64,000 bases of DNA from the NCBI RefSeq assembly GCF_000614205.1, contig NZ_BAKN01000004.1:62001-126000 (forward strand). The letters run 5' to 3'. Within the stretch, counting starts at the first letter, position 1. Each line of letters begins with the position of its first letter. This stretch comes from Hoylesella saccharolytica JCM 17484 (lineage in GTDB: Bacteria; Bacteroidota; Bacteroidia; Bacteroidales; Bacteroidaceae). The translations under genes and the position numbers were made by a program. The notes under the pieces were generated by a model. It was not told the DNA's origin and did no database searches. It saw only the letters and a list, made by a program, of their open reading frames with translations. Shown here piece after piece: positions 27,995-36,269 of the stretch.

Positions 27995-28290
27995 ATGCTT
28001 ATGTTTCTGTTTTAGATATTGACTTTACGTGCAAAGTAACGAAAATAAATTGGAAGAAAAAACTTTTTCTCTTAAATTTTGTTCGTTTACAGTGTGTTAG
28101 GATAAAAGGATGAGCACAAGCTGACGAACGAATGAAAGGACGGGTGATAAAGGGCAGAATGCCTATTGGCGTGAAAGGGTGTGATGGTTATGGGTAAATT
28201 CTATTTTTCTTATTGATAAATACCTGATTTTTCCTATCACTTCGATTGAGAGAAAATGAGGATTTAGCATAGATTGGAAGAAGATTAAAA

Positions 28291-28715
28291 TGGTCAATTT
28301 TACGAATTTTCGATGATGAAAGGTATAGTTCGTGGTATCGCGCTCTTTCGTTTTTTCAGACAATTAACATTTCAATTCTGGACGAAAAATATGTGTTTAT
28401 TTGGTTAAAACTAAAGGAGTGGAGGGTAGAAACATAGCTTTTGAGAGGTAATATCTATGCTTTTAGCATGCAAAAGCTTAGCTTTTAGCGATTAAAACCT
28501 ATGCTTTTGTATTCTGAAAAATGCGGTTTTAGGGCATTGTAGAGGGGTAAAAGGATGGTAAAATTAGCCTCCGACTGCGTAAGTGTTTGTATGTTAGCGT
28601 AATACGAGAATGCTAAATACGTGCAAATTTGCGAACAAGTGGCTACTTGTTTACTTCTATCGCAAGCATTTCGGGTTAACCTCATCGTTTTAACAAATGT
28701 AAATTGGTCAATTTT
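28291..28715. repeat. Dispersed ~425-bp element, copy B
   Basis: Same layout as copy A. TGGTCAATTTT stands at 28291 and again ending at 28715. Five 15-bp cores are centred at 28435, 28457, 28479, 28501 and 28523, exactly 22 bp apart; the third is AAAAGCTTAGCTTTT. The distance from the left end to the first core is 144 bp, as in copy A. It lies between divergent genes, the receptor operon and the exonuclease. Short reverse-strand frames in it share peptide text with copies A and C only because the DNA is repeated. Confidence 0.88.
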
Positions 28716-28772
28716 CGAAAAGTAAGAAAGTGAGAAAATAAACAGGTAAAAAGATGCAGACACTATATAAAG

Positions 28773-28886
28773 GGTGAAAAAGTGAAAAGGTGAAAGGGTG
28801 AAAAGATGCAGACGCCACAATATATAATTTAGGTATGCAAGTGCGTTCGCCATTTTTTCACCCTTTCACCTTTTCATTTTTTCACC
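28773..28886. repeat. Long inverted repeat of GTGAAA tracts
   Basis: The left arm at 28773-28804 (GGTGAAAAAGTGAAAAGGTG...) is nearly complementary to the right arm at 28855-28886, with one mismatch in 32 and a loop of about 50 nt. Similar GTGAAA tracts follow the other copies of the dispersed element and occur again at about 40490-40527. The rest of 28000-29024 shows no gene. Confidence 0.7.
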
Positions 28887-28981
28887 TCTTAACGTCCTTA
28901 TTCCTTCATCATTCATCCCTAATACTATTTTGCTTTCTCATCTTTTATTAACTTATGGTATCGTTTTATAAAGGCAATATG

Positions 28982-28989
28982 TACCTTTG
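28982..28989 (+). promoter_or_regulatory. -7 box upstream of the exonuclease
   Basis: TACCTTTG, matching TAnnTTTG, 35 bp before the start at 29025. No exact -33 box. Confidence 0.5.
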
Positions 28990-29024
28990 CAAAAGGTGTC
29001 AAACACTACAATATACCTCGAAAA

Positions 29025-29516
29025 ATGAGAGATTTCGCAGCAATAGATTTTGAAACAGCCAACAACGAGCGTAGCAGCGTGTGCTCGGTGGGGCTTGTTA
29101 TCGTGCGAAATGGTGTTGTTGCAGATACATTTTATTCGCTTATACAACCCGAACCCAACTATTATAACTACTGGTGTATGCAGGTTCACGGACTTACAAA
29201 TGCTGATACCGACACCGCACCTGTATTTAGTGAGGTATGGAAAGAGGTAGAACCGCTTATCGAAGGTCTGCCGCTTGTGGCGCATAACAGTCGTTTTGAC
29301 GAGAGTTGTTTACGTGCTGTGTTCCGTGTTTATCAAATGGATTATCCCGATTACCTTTTCTTCGATACTCTTAAAGCTGCCCGCCGCACCTTCCCTCATC
29401 TGCCTAACCACCAGCTTCACACAGTGGCTTCCGAGTGTGGCTATCAGTTGGCGAACCATCATCATGCCTTAGCCGATGCAGAGGCCTGCGCGTGGATTGC
29501 ATTAGAAATATTATAA
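29025..29516 (+). CDS. DnaQ-like 3'-5' exonuclease (DEDDh)
   Basis: 163 residues, a lone exonuclease domain as in DNA polymerase III epsilon. Exo I is FAAIDFETAN, Exo II is PLVAHNSRFDESCLRAVF, and Exo III is NHHHALADAEACAWI, giving the D-E-D-D and His residues. FSLIQPEPNYY-like text and the HGLTNADTD motif are usual. It starts an accessory block with a DNPH1-like hydrolase and two DUF262 genes. It may serve repair or defence; the sequence cannot decide. Confidence 0.88.
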   Translation: MRDFAAIDFETANNERSSVCSVGLVIVRNGVVADTFYSLIQPEPNYYNYWCMQVHGLTNADTDTAPVFSEVWKEVEPLIEGLPLVAHNSRFDESCLRAVFRVYQMDYPDYLFFDTLKAARRTFPHLPNHQLHTVASECGYQLANHHHALADAEACAWIALEIL

Positions 29517-29563
29517 TTGAATAGCATCATTAAAGGATAAGATAAATTTATAAAATTGGTAGT

Positions 29564-29992
29564 ATGAATAAGAATGTATATTTCGCCGGATCTATTCGTG
29601 GTGGCAGAGTTGATGCAGCTTTATATCACAGAATTATCAGTTATATAAAGAAAACGGATACAGTACTTACAGAACATATTGGCAAATCTAATATAAGTTT
29701 AACAGCACAAACGCGTGCTGTTGATACGCACATATACGAGCAAGATACAACTTGGCTCAGGTCGTCTGATTTATTAATAGCAGAATGCACCTGCCCTTCT
29801 TTAGGCGTTGGTTACGAGCTGGCTTATGCTGAAGCTCATAACATTCCGGTTTTTATTTTCTATGATAAAACAAAATCTAACTTATCGGCTATGTTGAACG
29901 GAAATACTTACTTCACCATCATTCCGTACGAAACAGAAGAAGAAATCTATCCCGTGCTTGATAAAATACTGGGAAATCAAACTAAAGAGTAA
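29564..29992 (+). CDS. DNPH1-like 2'-deoxynucleoside 5'-phosphate N-hydrolase
   Basis: 142 residues. Begins MNKNVYFAGSIRGGRVDAAL and continues SYIKKTDTVLTEHIG, IYEQDTTWLRSSDLLIAECT and CPSLGVGYELAYAEA, closely following the animal Rcl/DNPH1 pattern: the FxGSIRGGR nucleotide loop, an Asp in EQD, and the catalytic Glu in GVGYELA. DNPH1 splits the base from deoxynucleoside monophosphates and clears 5-hydroxymethyl-dUMP. Members of the wider nucleoside 2-deoxyribosyltransferase family are the main alternative. It lies 47 bp after the exonuclease and is probably co-transcribed with it. Confidence 0.85.
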   Translation: MNKNVYFAGSIRGGRVDAALYHRIISYIKKTDTVLTEHIGKSNISLTAQTRAVDTHIYEQDTTWLRSSDLLIAECTCPSLGVGYELAYAEAHNIPVFIFYDKTKSNLSAMLNGNTYFTIIPYETEEEIYPVLDKILGNQTKE

Positions 29993-30043
29993 ATAGAAAT
30001 GATTACTTTCTATGATGTATCTCAAATTCTTTCCCCAACTTTT

Positions 30044-30154
30044 CAGCTCTCAACTTCAGACTGTTGTTGCCAAAGTGGCCATCAGTTGGCTAATCATTAC
30101 CATGACTTTGCAAATACAGAAGTGTGCGTGTGGATGGTGAAGAAATTTGCGTAA
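30044..30154 (+). pseudogene. Fragment of a second DnaQ-like exonuclease
   Basis: The plus strand encodes QLSTSDCCCQSGHQLANHYH followed by DFANTEVCVWMVKKFA and a stop. This matches the last 35 residues of the gene at 29025 (HQLHTVASECGYQLANHHHA...) position by position, but is diverged and has no start. It is the tail of an old duplicate or a related gene replaced by the insertion downstream. Confidence 0.6.
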
Positions 30155-30228
30155 CTTCGCAACACACATCTGATACTTCATTTATTCGATAATAAAACAA
30201 CTGTCAGAACAAGTCTTGACTATTACAA

Positions 30229-32091
30229 ATAAATACAACTACGAATAATAATTCTAAAGAAATCAACCTGAAAGCTTTCAAAGAACTTTCGGGACTTACG
30301 TTCATAATACCAAGCCTACAACGCGGTTACAAGTGGACTCCTAAAAACGTAAAGGAACTTTTGAAAGACCTTTGGGAATTTTCAAAGCAGGAAAACAAGA
30401 ACATGTATTGCCTACAACCCATAGCGGTTGTTAAGCATGAAGAGCGAAAATATGAAGTTCTTGATGGCCAACAACGGCTTACCACCCTATTTCTTCTATA
30501 CAAGTATCTAACCCAAAAGAATGCCTACACCTTCGAATTTGAAAGAGACAACAACGAATCCGACAACAACAGGTGGGATTTTCTAACAGCCATTGACAAA
30601 AAAGAAAAGCTGGACGACAGCCAAATCGACCGTTTCTACATCACGAAAGCATACGAAACGATTAAGGATGCTTTCGAAAAAGAACCGCAGGAGATTTTCC
30701 CTGGTTTAGAGAAAGAAAACCTTAAAGATCTGTTCGAGGAACTATTGAAAGCAAAACGCGAGAAAAAGTCGGTACAAGTGATTTGGTATGAGACCCCAAA
30801 AGAGAAAGCGTACAAAACATTTAGAAACTTAAATAGTGGGAAAATCAGCCTTAGTAATAGCGACCTTATCAAAGGTCTCTTGCTAAATAGGGTTAACGGA
30901 TTGCCTTCTGAACATCATAACATGGTAGCCCGCCAGCTTGAAGAGATGGAGCAAGCGCTAAACCAAAACAAGTTCTGGTTTATGCTTTCACGCGAAGAAC
31001 CCAAGCATCCATACACGCGCATGGACCTCTTATATAATGTAGTTGCTAATGTAAGAGAGGAAGATGTAAGGATTGACTATCGCACTTCGTTCAGATGGTT
31101 TGCCGAGAACGACAATAAAAGTCTAATAGAAAAATGGAAACAAGTACGCCATACGTTCTTACGTTTGTATGATTTGTACACCGATACATATACTTACCAT
31201 TATATTGGCTTTCTTACTTATCACCATAAGGGTGACACCATTAAGCGGATTTACAAATTAATTGAGGAGAACGAGAAATGCTCCAAGCAAGAATTTATAT
31301 CGCAGTTAAGAACTAGCATTCAGAAAATAGTCAACCCCAAAGAAGATAGGGAAATTAAAGATTACTCTTATATCAACAACTCGGCTAACGAATTGCGAGA
31401 TTTACTTCTGCTCCACAACATCGAAACACTTCTCCAACGTTACCAAACACTCAAAGACAGCAAACAATATCAACTGCAATATGAATTCGAGCAATTCCCA
31501 TTTGAAGTGCTATATAAACAAAATTGGGATATAGAGCATATTGCCTCACAAACGGACAACAGCTTGAGAAAAGAGAAAGAATGGACGAGTTGGCTACAAA
31601 GCGTTGAGGCTGACTACCCCTCATACTTTAACTATGACGGAGATATAGACGAAGACAGTCTCAAAGCAAAAATCCAAAGATATAAAATAAACTTTGAAAA
31701 GGAAAAGAACAAAAATAATTTTAATCAGCTATATGAGGTTATCATTCGGTATAACGAAGAAGAAACCCTAGGCAACGAAGCCATTAAAGAAGATGAAAAA
31801 GATAACATATGGAACCTTGTTCTGCTTGACAGGCACACCAATAGAAGTTACAAAAACGACCTCTTCCCACAAAAAAGGAAAGCGATTATAACGGCAGATG
31901 GTTTGGGAGCTAATGTTGAGACACGACAATTCATTCCATTATGCACAATGCAATGTTTCACAAAAGCCTATAACAAAGAAAACAACGTAAAACTGAACGC
32001 ATGGACCAAAGCAGATGCTGAGGCTTACATAGAAGACATAAAAGAGAAACTTAGCAAATATCTCACTAACAAAAAAAGACCAAGACAATGA
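30229..32091 (+). CDS. DUF262-DUF1524 protein, GmrSD-like (first of pair)
   Basis: About 620 residues. The N-terminal DUF262 domain (ParB/Srx fold, nucleotide-dependent) shows IPSLQRGYKW and VLDGQQRLTTLFLLYKYL. The C-terminal DUF1524 domain is HNH-like, with WDIEHIASQ and IWNLVLLDRHTNRSYKNDLF supplying His and Asn. This is the full GmrSD layout, a type IV restriction enzyme family that cuts modified DNA with NTP hydrolysis. The homology begins well before the TTG at 30361, at NLKAFKELSGLTFIIPS, yet no ATG, GTG or TTG lies upstream in frame. ATA at 30229 (then NTTTNNNSKE) looks like a former ATG. The stop overlaps the next start as ATGA. The coding is AT-rich compared with flanking housekeeping genes. 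Confidence 0.85.
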   Translation: MNTTTNNNSKEINLKAFKELSGLTFIIPSLQRGYKWTPKNVKELLKDLWEFSKQENKNMYCLQPIAVVKHEERKYEVLDGQQRLTTLFLLYKYLTQKNAYTFEFERDNNESDNNRWDFLTAIDKKEKLDDSQIDRFYITKAYETIKDAFEKEPQEIFPGLEKENLKDLFEELLKAKREKKSVQVIWYETPKEKAYKTFRNLNSGKISLSNSDLIKGLLLNRVNGLPSEHHNMVARQLEEMEQALNQNKFWFMLSREEPKHPYTRMDLLYNVVANVREEDVRIDYRTSFRWFAENDNKSLIEKWKQVRHTFLRLYDLYTDTYTYHYIGFLTYHHKGDTIKRIYKLIEENEKCSKQEFISQLRTSIQKIVNPKEDREIKDYSYINNSANELRDLLLLHNIETLLQRYQTLKDSKQYQLQYEFEQFPFEVLYKQNWDIEHIASQTDNSLRKEKEWTSWLQSVEADYPSYFNYDGDIDEDSLKAKIQRYKINFEKEKNKNNFNQLYEVIIRYNEEETLGNEAIKEDEKDNIWNLVLLDRHTNRSYKNDLFPQKRKAIITADGLGANVETRQFIPLCTMQCFTKAYNKENNVKLNAWTKADAEAYIEDIKEKLSKYLTNKKRPRQ

Positions 32092-34607
32092 ACTTTATTA
32101 AAGCATTCGAAAACAAAATCATATTAATCCCACTGTTACAGCGAGATTATGTTCAAGGAAGTGTAGAATCTGTTATCACGCCGTTCATTGAACAACTAGT
32201 AGATAAAGACAGACTCTCGGACCTTAACCACATATATGGCTACAACGAAGATGGAAAGTTCGTGCCTATTGATGGACAACAACGCCTTATCACATTGTGG
32301 CTTTTACATTTATATTGTGCCGCAAAGTCTCACAGCGTACTTAACGTCAAACTACAATTCGTGTCTAGAGAATTTGCAAACGATTTCAGCGAATACTTAG
32401 CTAGAAAACTCTCCGTGCTACTTGACAACTTGAAAGAAGAGAAAGGAAAAGACCTAGGACAAGTCATTATCAATCAGAGCTGGTTTGTTTCTTCGTGGGA
32501 GCATAACCAAACAGTACGCGGCATGCTCAATACACTTAAACATATTCATCGTGAATATAAGCGCAAAGATGCAAGTGAAATGTGGGAACAACTCAATTCT
32601 GATAATTGTCACATAACATTCTCGTTCTTAGATATGGGTGGCGAACAAGGACTGGATGACGACATATACATTAAGATGAATGGACGTGGCAGACCTCTTA
32701 GCGTGTTTGAAAACCTAAAATCATGGATGGACGAACAGATTACAACCTGCAAACTATCCACATCTAAAAATATGGATGAAAAGGATGAATGGCGCAACTT
32801 ATGGCCTGACTATATGGACAACAAGTGGACCGATTTCTTTTGGGAGAATAGAAATAAGGGGCAAGAACATCCAGAAGAAATTGACGACGAACAGCTTTAT
32901 TGTTTCTGCAATCTGCTCATCCTATATTGGATGAAGCACAAAGACGAGCTTAAAAACAAACTAGAAGAAACAAAGAAAGATGAAACTCTGTATGAAGACC
33001 TTCTAAGACTTCTCAAAAAAGAAGGGAAAAAGGAAGATGTCGAACAGATTATCAGCTATATCTTTGAAAGCCTTCAAAGAGCAGCACTTCCTCCTTTGGT
33101 GTGGATTGAAAGGTTAGAGCTTATGCCTGCTGAATTTCTCCGTTTTGTTTTCGACTCTCTTAATACGTTACACAATCTATCAGATTCGATAAACAACTCT
33201 GAAACATACATTGGTACCATTAAAGATGGACTAACAAAAAACTATTACCTGTCCATGTGCGAAGGAACGTTTGGAAGAACATTGCCTTTACTCTATGCAA
33301 TATTGCTTTGCAATGATGCTGAAAAACTTCACGATTGGTTAAGGGTTTGCCGCAATCTCATAGAAAATACTCCAATTGGTCAGGAAGAGCTGCCTAACAT
33401 TCTAGAGAGTTTGGATAATTTCTATGCTCACGTCAAGGATAAAGATCTCTTAAATGTGTTAGTCAAAGATGTGAATACAGATACTTTGTTGAATAAATTC
33501 GGAACGTCACAAGTAAAAGAAGAACGCCAAAAAGCTGAACTTCCACCAGAATTTAGAACTACAATTGAGAAACTAGAAAACCACCCTTTCTTCTTTGGCA
33601 AAATTGGAATTGTGTTTAAAGTTTTAGGAAACAGCAATGGTATTGTTACTGGCGGGCTAAACAAGTTTGAGAAATGTACTGCTGTTCTAAGCACAATTTT
33701 CAGTAAGACGAGCTTCAAAGGAGTTAGAGAAATTTTCGACAAAGAGGACGAATACTTACTTAGGCGTGCGTTAATGGCAGTATCCAAGCCAAACTATTAT
33801 GGATACGACAAAGGCAACGATTGGTGTTTCTGCAACAAGAGGGAAGAATGGAAAGGGTTTCTCGACACTCAAGAAGATGGACTAAACACATTCAAGCAAC
33901 TTATTAATAATTGCATCGAGCGGTTGGGTTCTAATAACTACGATGTAGAAAAGTCCTGTAAAAACTATATGGAAAAAATTATTGCTGAAACAGAGTCTGA
34001 CTACGAAAAAAAGCTCAATGAGCCGGATAGAGAGAACAAGTTCTCTTTGCACTTCGTACATCATCCGGGCATATGGAAGTACATGCACTATAAAAAATGT
34101 CGTTGGAATAACGACTTCAACATCATGCTCAAACGGAGAGATAGGGTTAACAAGATGAACCTCCGAACTTACGCGCTATACCTTGACTATTGCGATACGT
34201 CAATTAGGAAAAACCTTGTTGAGGACCGAAAGGATTGGAAATGTTTTTGTTATGAACGCGAAGATTCTTGTCTTTATTTTGAAAAATATTTTAGCAGCAT
34301 TAGGCGGACGATTGCCATTGATGTGCTACACAATGGGAGTAAGGAGGATGACTATTCATTAAAGTTATTTGTGCGCCCCACCAATGAAGAATCTGTAATG
34401 GGCTTCAGTGTTCTTCAAGCCATAAATATGCAATACTTATCTGATATTGATAGTAAAACCAAAGATATTCAATTCAAAATAAGTAAAAAGAGAGGGCGCT
34501 ACGAAACGGTTGAACGATATTCGCGTGATGGCATTATCAAAGCGATAAAAAAACTTATAGCAACCGTTAATGCGACATTAGAAGGCAACCCAAACGAGGA
34601 AAATTAA
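32088..34607 (+). CDS. Large DUF262 protein (second of pair)
   Basis: 839 residues. Starts MNFIKAFENKIILIPLLQRD; the DUF262 domain has IPLLQRDYVQG, VPIDGQQRLITLWLLHLYC and IYIKMNGRGRPLSVFENLK in the first 230 residues. The other 600 residues match no domain known to me, and no HNH motif was found. They are charged and mostly helical in appearance, with Cys/Trp clusters such as NDWCFCNKREEWKGF and RKDWKCFCYEREDS. ATGA overlap with the previous gene means tight coupling, so the two probably form one complex in which only the first carries the nuclease. Low GC and an accessory setting suggest transfer. Defence is the best guess, from the GmrSD family. Confidence 0.85.
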   Translation: MNFIKAFENKIILIPLLQRDYVQGSVESVITPFIEQLVDKDRLSDLNHIYGYNEDGKFVPIDGQQRLITLWLLHLYCAAKSHSVLNVKLQFVSREFANDFSEYLARKLSVLLDNLKEEKGKDLGQVIINQSWFVSSWEHNQTVRGMLNTLKHIHREYKRKDASEMWEQLNSDNCHITFSFLDMGGEQGLDDDIYIKMNGRGRPLSVFENLKSWMDEQITTCKLSTSKNMDEKDEWRNLWPDYMDNKWTDFFWENRNKGQEHPEEIDDEQLYCFCNLLILYWMKHKDELKNKLEETKKDETLYEDLLRLLKKEGKKEDVEQIISYIFESLQRAALPPLVWIERLELMPAEFLRFVFDSLNTLHNLSDSINNSETYIGTIKDGLTKNYYLSMCEGTFGRTLPLLYAILLCNDAEKLHDWLRVCRNLIENTPIGQEELPNILESLDNFYAHVKDKDLLNVLVKDVNTDTLLNKFGTSQVKEERQKAELPPEFRTTIEKLENHPFFFGKIGIVFKVLGNSNGIVTGGLNKFEKCTAVLSTIFSKTSFKGVREIFDKEDEYLLRRALMAVSKPNYYGYDKGNDWCFCNKREEWKGFLDTQEDGLNTFKQLINNCIERLGSNNYDVEKSCKNYMEKIIAETESDYEKKLNEPDRENKFSLHFVHHPGIWKYMHYKKCRWNNDFNIMLKRRDRVNKMNLRTYALYLDYCDTSIRKNLVEDRKDWKCFCYEREDSCLYFEKYFSSIRRTIAIDVLHNGSKEDDYSLKLFVRPTNEESVMGFSVLQAINMQYLSDIDSKTKDIQFKISKKRGRYETVERYSRDGIIKAIKKLIATVNATLEGNPNEEN

Positions 34608-34630
34608 CAAATGTCCTAATATCTTTCAAG

Positions 34631-34670
34631 GCTGTGCCCCAATTCGCACAGCTTTAATTTATTTTTGCAC
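34631..34670 (+). terminator. Hairpin terminator after the DUF262 pair
   Basis: GCTGTGC pairs with GCACAGC around CCCAATTC (34631-34652) and is followed by TTTAATTTATTTTT. It lies 24 bp past the stop. The T-rich tail also contains TATTTTTG at 34660-34667, a possible -7 box for what follows. Confidence 0.75.
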
Positions 34671-34695
34671 CATCAATTAATATTAAAACAAAAAA

Positions 34696-34839
34696 ATGGA
34701 AGCAAAGAAGTTCGGTGCCTTGAACCTGCTGACTGCAATGGAGCAGAACATCTCAATGGCAGAGGGAACAATAGTGATGTTAACCATATCGATCTACGCG
34801 ATCTTACTAAGTTCTTATCTTGCAGTACCATTCAGATGA
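34696..34839 (+). CDS. Possible small membrane protein
   Basis: 47 residues from the first ATG after a -7-like TATTTTTG at 34660. MEAKKFGALNLLTAMEQNIS is followed by a hydrophobic segment IVMLTISIYAILLSSYLAV. It overlaps, in another frame, a truncated phosphoesterase and may be chance. Included because start, promoter-like box and a single transmembrane segment agree. Confidence 0.2.
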   Translation: MEAKKFGALNLLTAMEQNISMAEGTIVMLTISIYAILLSSYLAVPFR

Positions 34840-35096
34840 TTAAATGTATGAATGATACAGACGTACTTGTTACCCACGAACCGCCCATGATGATTCTTGA
34901 TAAATCCAATGGTACACATTGGGGTAATTTACCGCTAAGAAATAAGGTCATGCAGATAAAGCTTCAACTTCATCTCTTCGGTCATGCACATGAAGCATAC
35001 GGAAGAGAACGACATGCAAACACAATATATTCTAATGCTGTTGTGCTTGATGACCAATATCGAATGTGTAACAAACCGCAATTACATATATTGTAA
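34765..35096 (+). pseudogene. Truncated calcineurin-like phosphoesterase
   Basis: The C-terminal half of a metallophosphoesterase: DTDVLVTHEPPMMILDKSNG, LRNKVMQIKLQLHLFGHAHE and ANTIYSNAVVLDDQYRM. The TH and GHxH motifs that bind the second metal are intact, but the N-terminal DxH, GDxxD and GNHD motifs are absent; the sequence before about 34786 is unrelated. It ends the accessory block and looks cut by the insertion of the DUF262 pair or a related event. Confidence 0.7.
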
Positions 35097-35154
35097 AATC
35101 TCCTTTGGGGTAATTGCCTTGCGTGTAGATACATCAAATACCAGTTACCTACTA

Positions 35155-36269
35155 TCAACTATGTAGCTTTTCCAACATCATTTCTATGAGTCGGGGGATA
35201 GCATAGTTGTCTATATCTTGTTCTTTTATCCATATATACTCGGGCGGAAGTGAAGGGCGCACATCCGTTTCTTGTAGATAAAAGTGAGCGTAAATAATGC
35301 GGTGGGTAAGTATGTGCTTTAGAGAAGCGATGTGAGAAGCCTCTCCGGGAAGGTCGGGAAAGATGTCAGTGGGCGGTGTTGCCACATCAGCTTTGGGCAA
35401 ATCGACATCGTCTTTGTAGAGAAAAGGTTCCCAAAGTCCCTGCCATATATCGCCTGAAGCACGCCGCCGGATAGCAATATACCCCTTACACCTTATGTAT
35501 ATGTAAATCATTCGGCGTGTTTTAACCTTTATTTTGGGAAGTTTTACTGGTAATTGGTTTACTTTGGATGTTCGGTAAGCTACACAAGTGTCGGACAACG
35601 GACAAACGGCACAACCCTCAAGCGGTGCAAAGAGCGATTGCAGTGTATTGAGAGAAGTGGCAGAAGAAGCAAGAACGGGTTTGCATTGAATAGCTCCGAA
35701 GTCCATCATTGCCTGATTAAAGTCGGCAGGTGCATGGATGGGGAGTAGCGATTGGGCCAAAGCAGCAAACTCTTTTTTGCCTTGAGTAGAGTTGATGGGA
35801 GTTGAAATGCCGAAGTATCGTGCAAGAACTCGATACACATTGCCATCTACAACGGCAACGGGAAGATTGAAGGCGATGGAGGCAATGGCAGCTGCGGTGT
35901 AGTCGCCAACACCTTTAAGTTGTTTAATTTCGTCAAAAGTAGAAGGAAATCTGCCCAGTTTTACAATCTGTTGGGCTGCCTGATGTAGATTTCGGGCACG
36001 ACTGTAATATCCCAATCCCTGCCAAAGGCGTAGCACTTCGTCTTCGGTTGCTGCCGCCAAATCTTTCACTTGGGGAAACCGCTCCATAAATTTGAGCCAG
36101 TATTCCCATCCTGAACAATACGGGTTTGCTGTAAAATAACCTCGCTGAGCCATATGGCATAAGGATCTTTTGTGGCACGCCAAGGCAGGTCGCGCCCGTT
36201 TTGAGCGAACCATTTTAATAACGTTTGTGCAAAGGGATTGCTTGTTATGTGTGAGTTTTTATTTTTCAA
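35155..36269 (-). CDS. mutY: A/G-specific adenine glycosylase, one frameshift
   Basis: Removes A mispaired with 8-oxoG or G. Begins MKNKNSHITSNPFAQTLLKW, with the catalytic Glu in WLSEVILQQTR, the helix-hairpin-helix LKGVGDYTAAAIAS and the catalytic Asp in VVDGNVYRVLARYFG. The frame breaks near 36117: CAGGATGG should be CAGGGATGG to give IVQGWEYWLKFMERF. One G is missing. Joined length is about 371 residues, ending in a NUDIX-like domain. The iron-sulphur motif is odd: CKP, then 21 residues, then EGCAVCPLSDTC, where C-x6-C-x2-C-x5-C is usual. The start overlaps the TPR gene stop by 11 bp. Confidence 0.9.

Noticed and set aside
28163-28363. Small proteins sharing FHHxKxVKLTI at 28163 and 53319
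   Set aside because: Also produced by the left part of the dispersed element and by flanking AT-rich DNA.
29025-35096. Integrated prophage or transposon carrying the DUF262 genes
   Set aside because: No integrase, transposase, terminal repeats or target duplication could be seen; transfer is suggested only by composition and flanking remnants.
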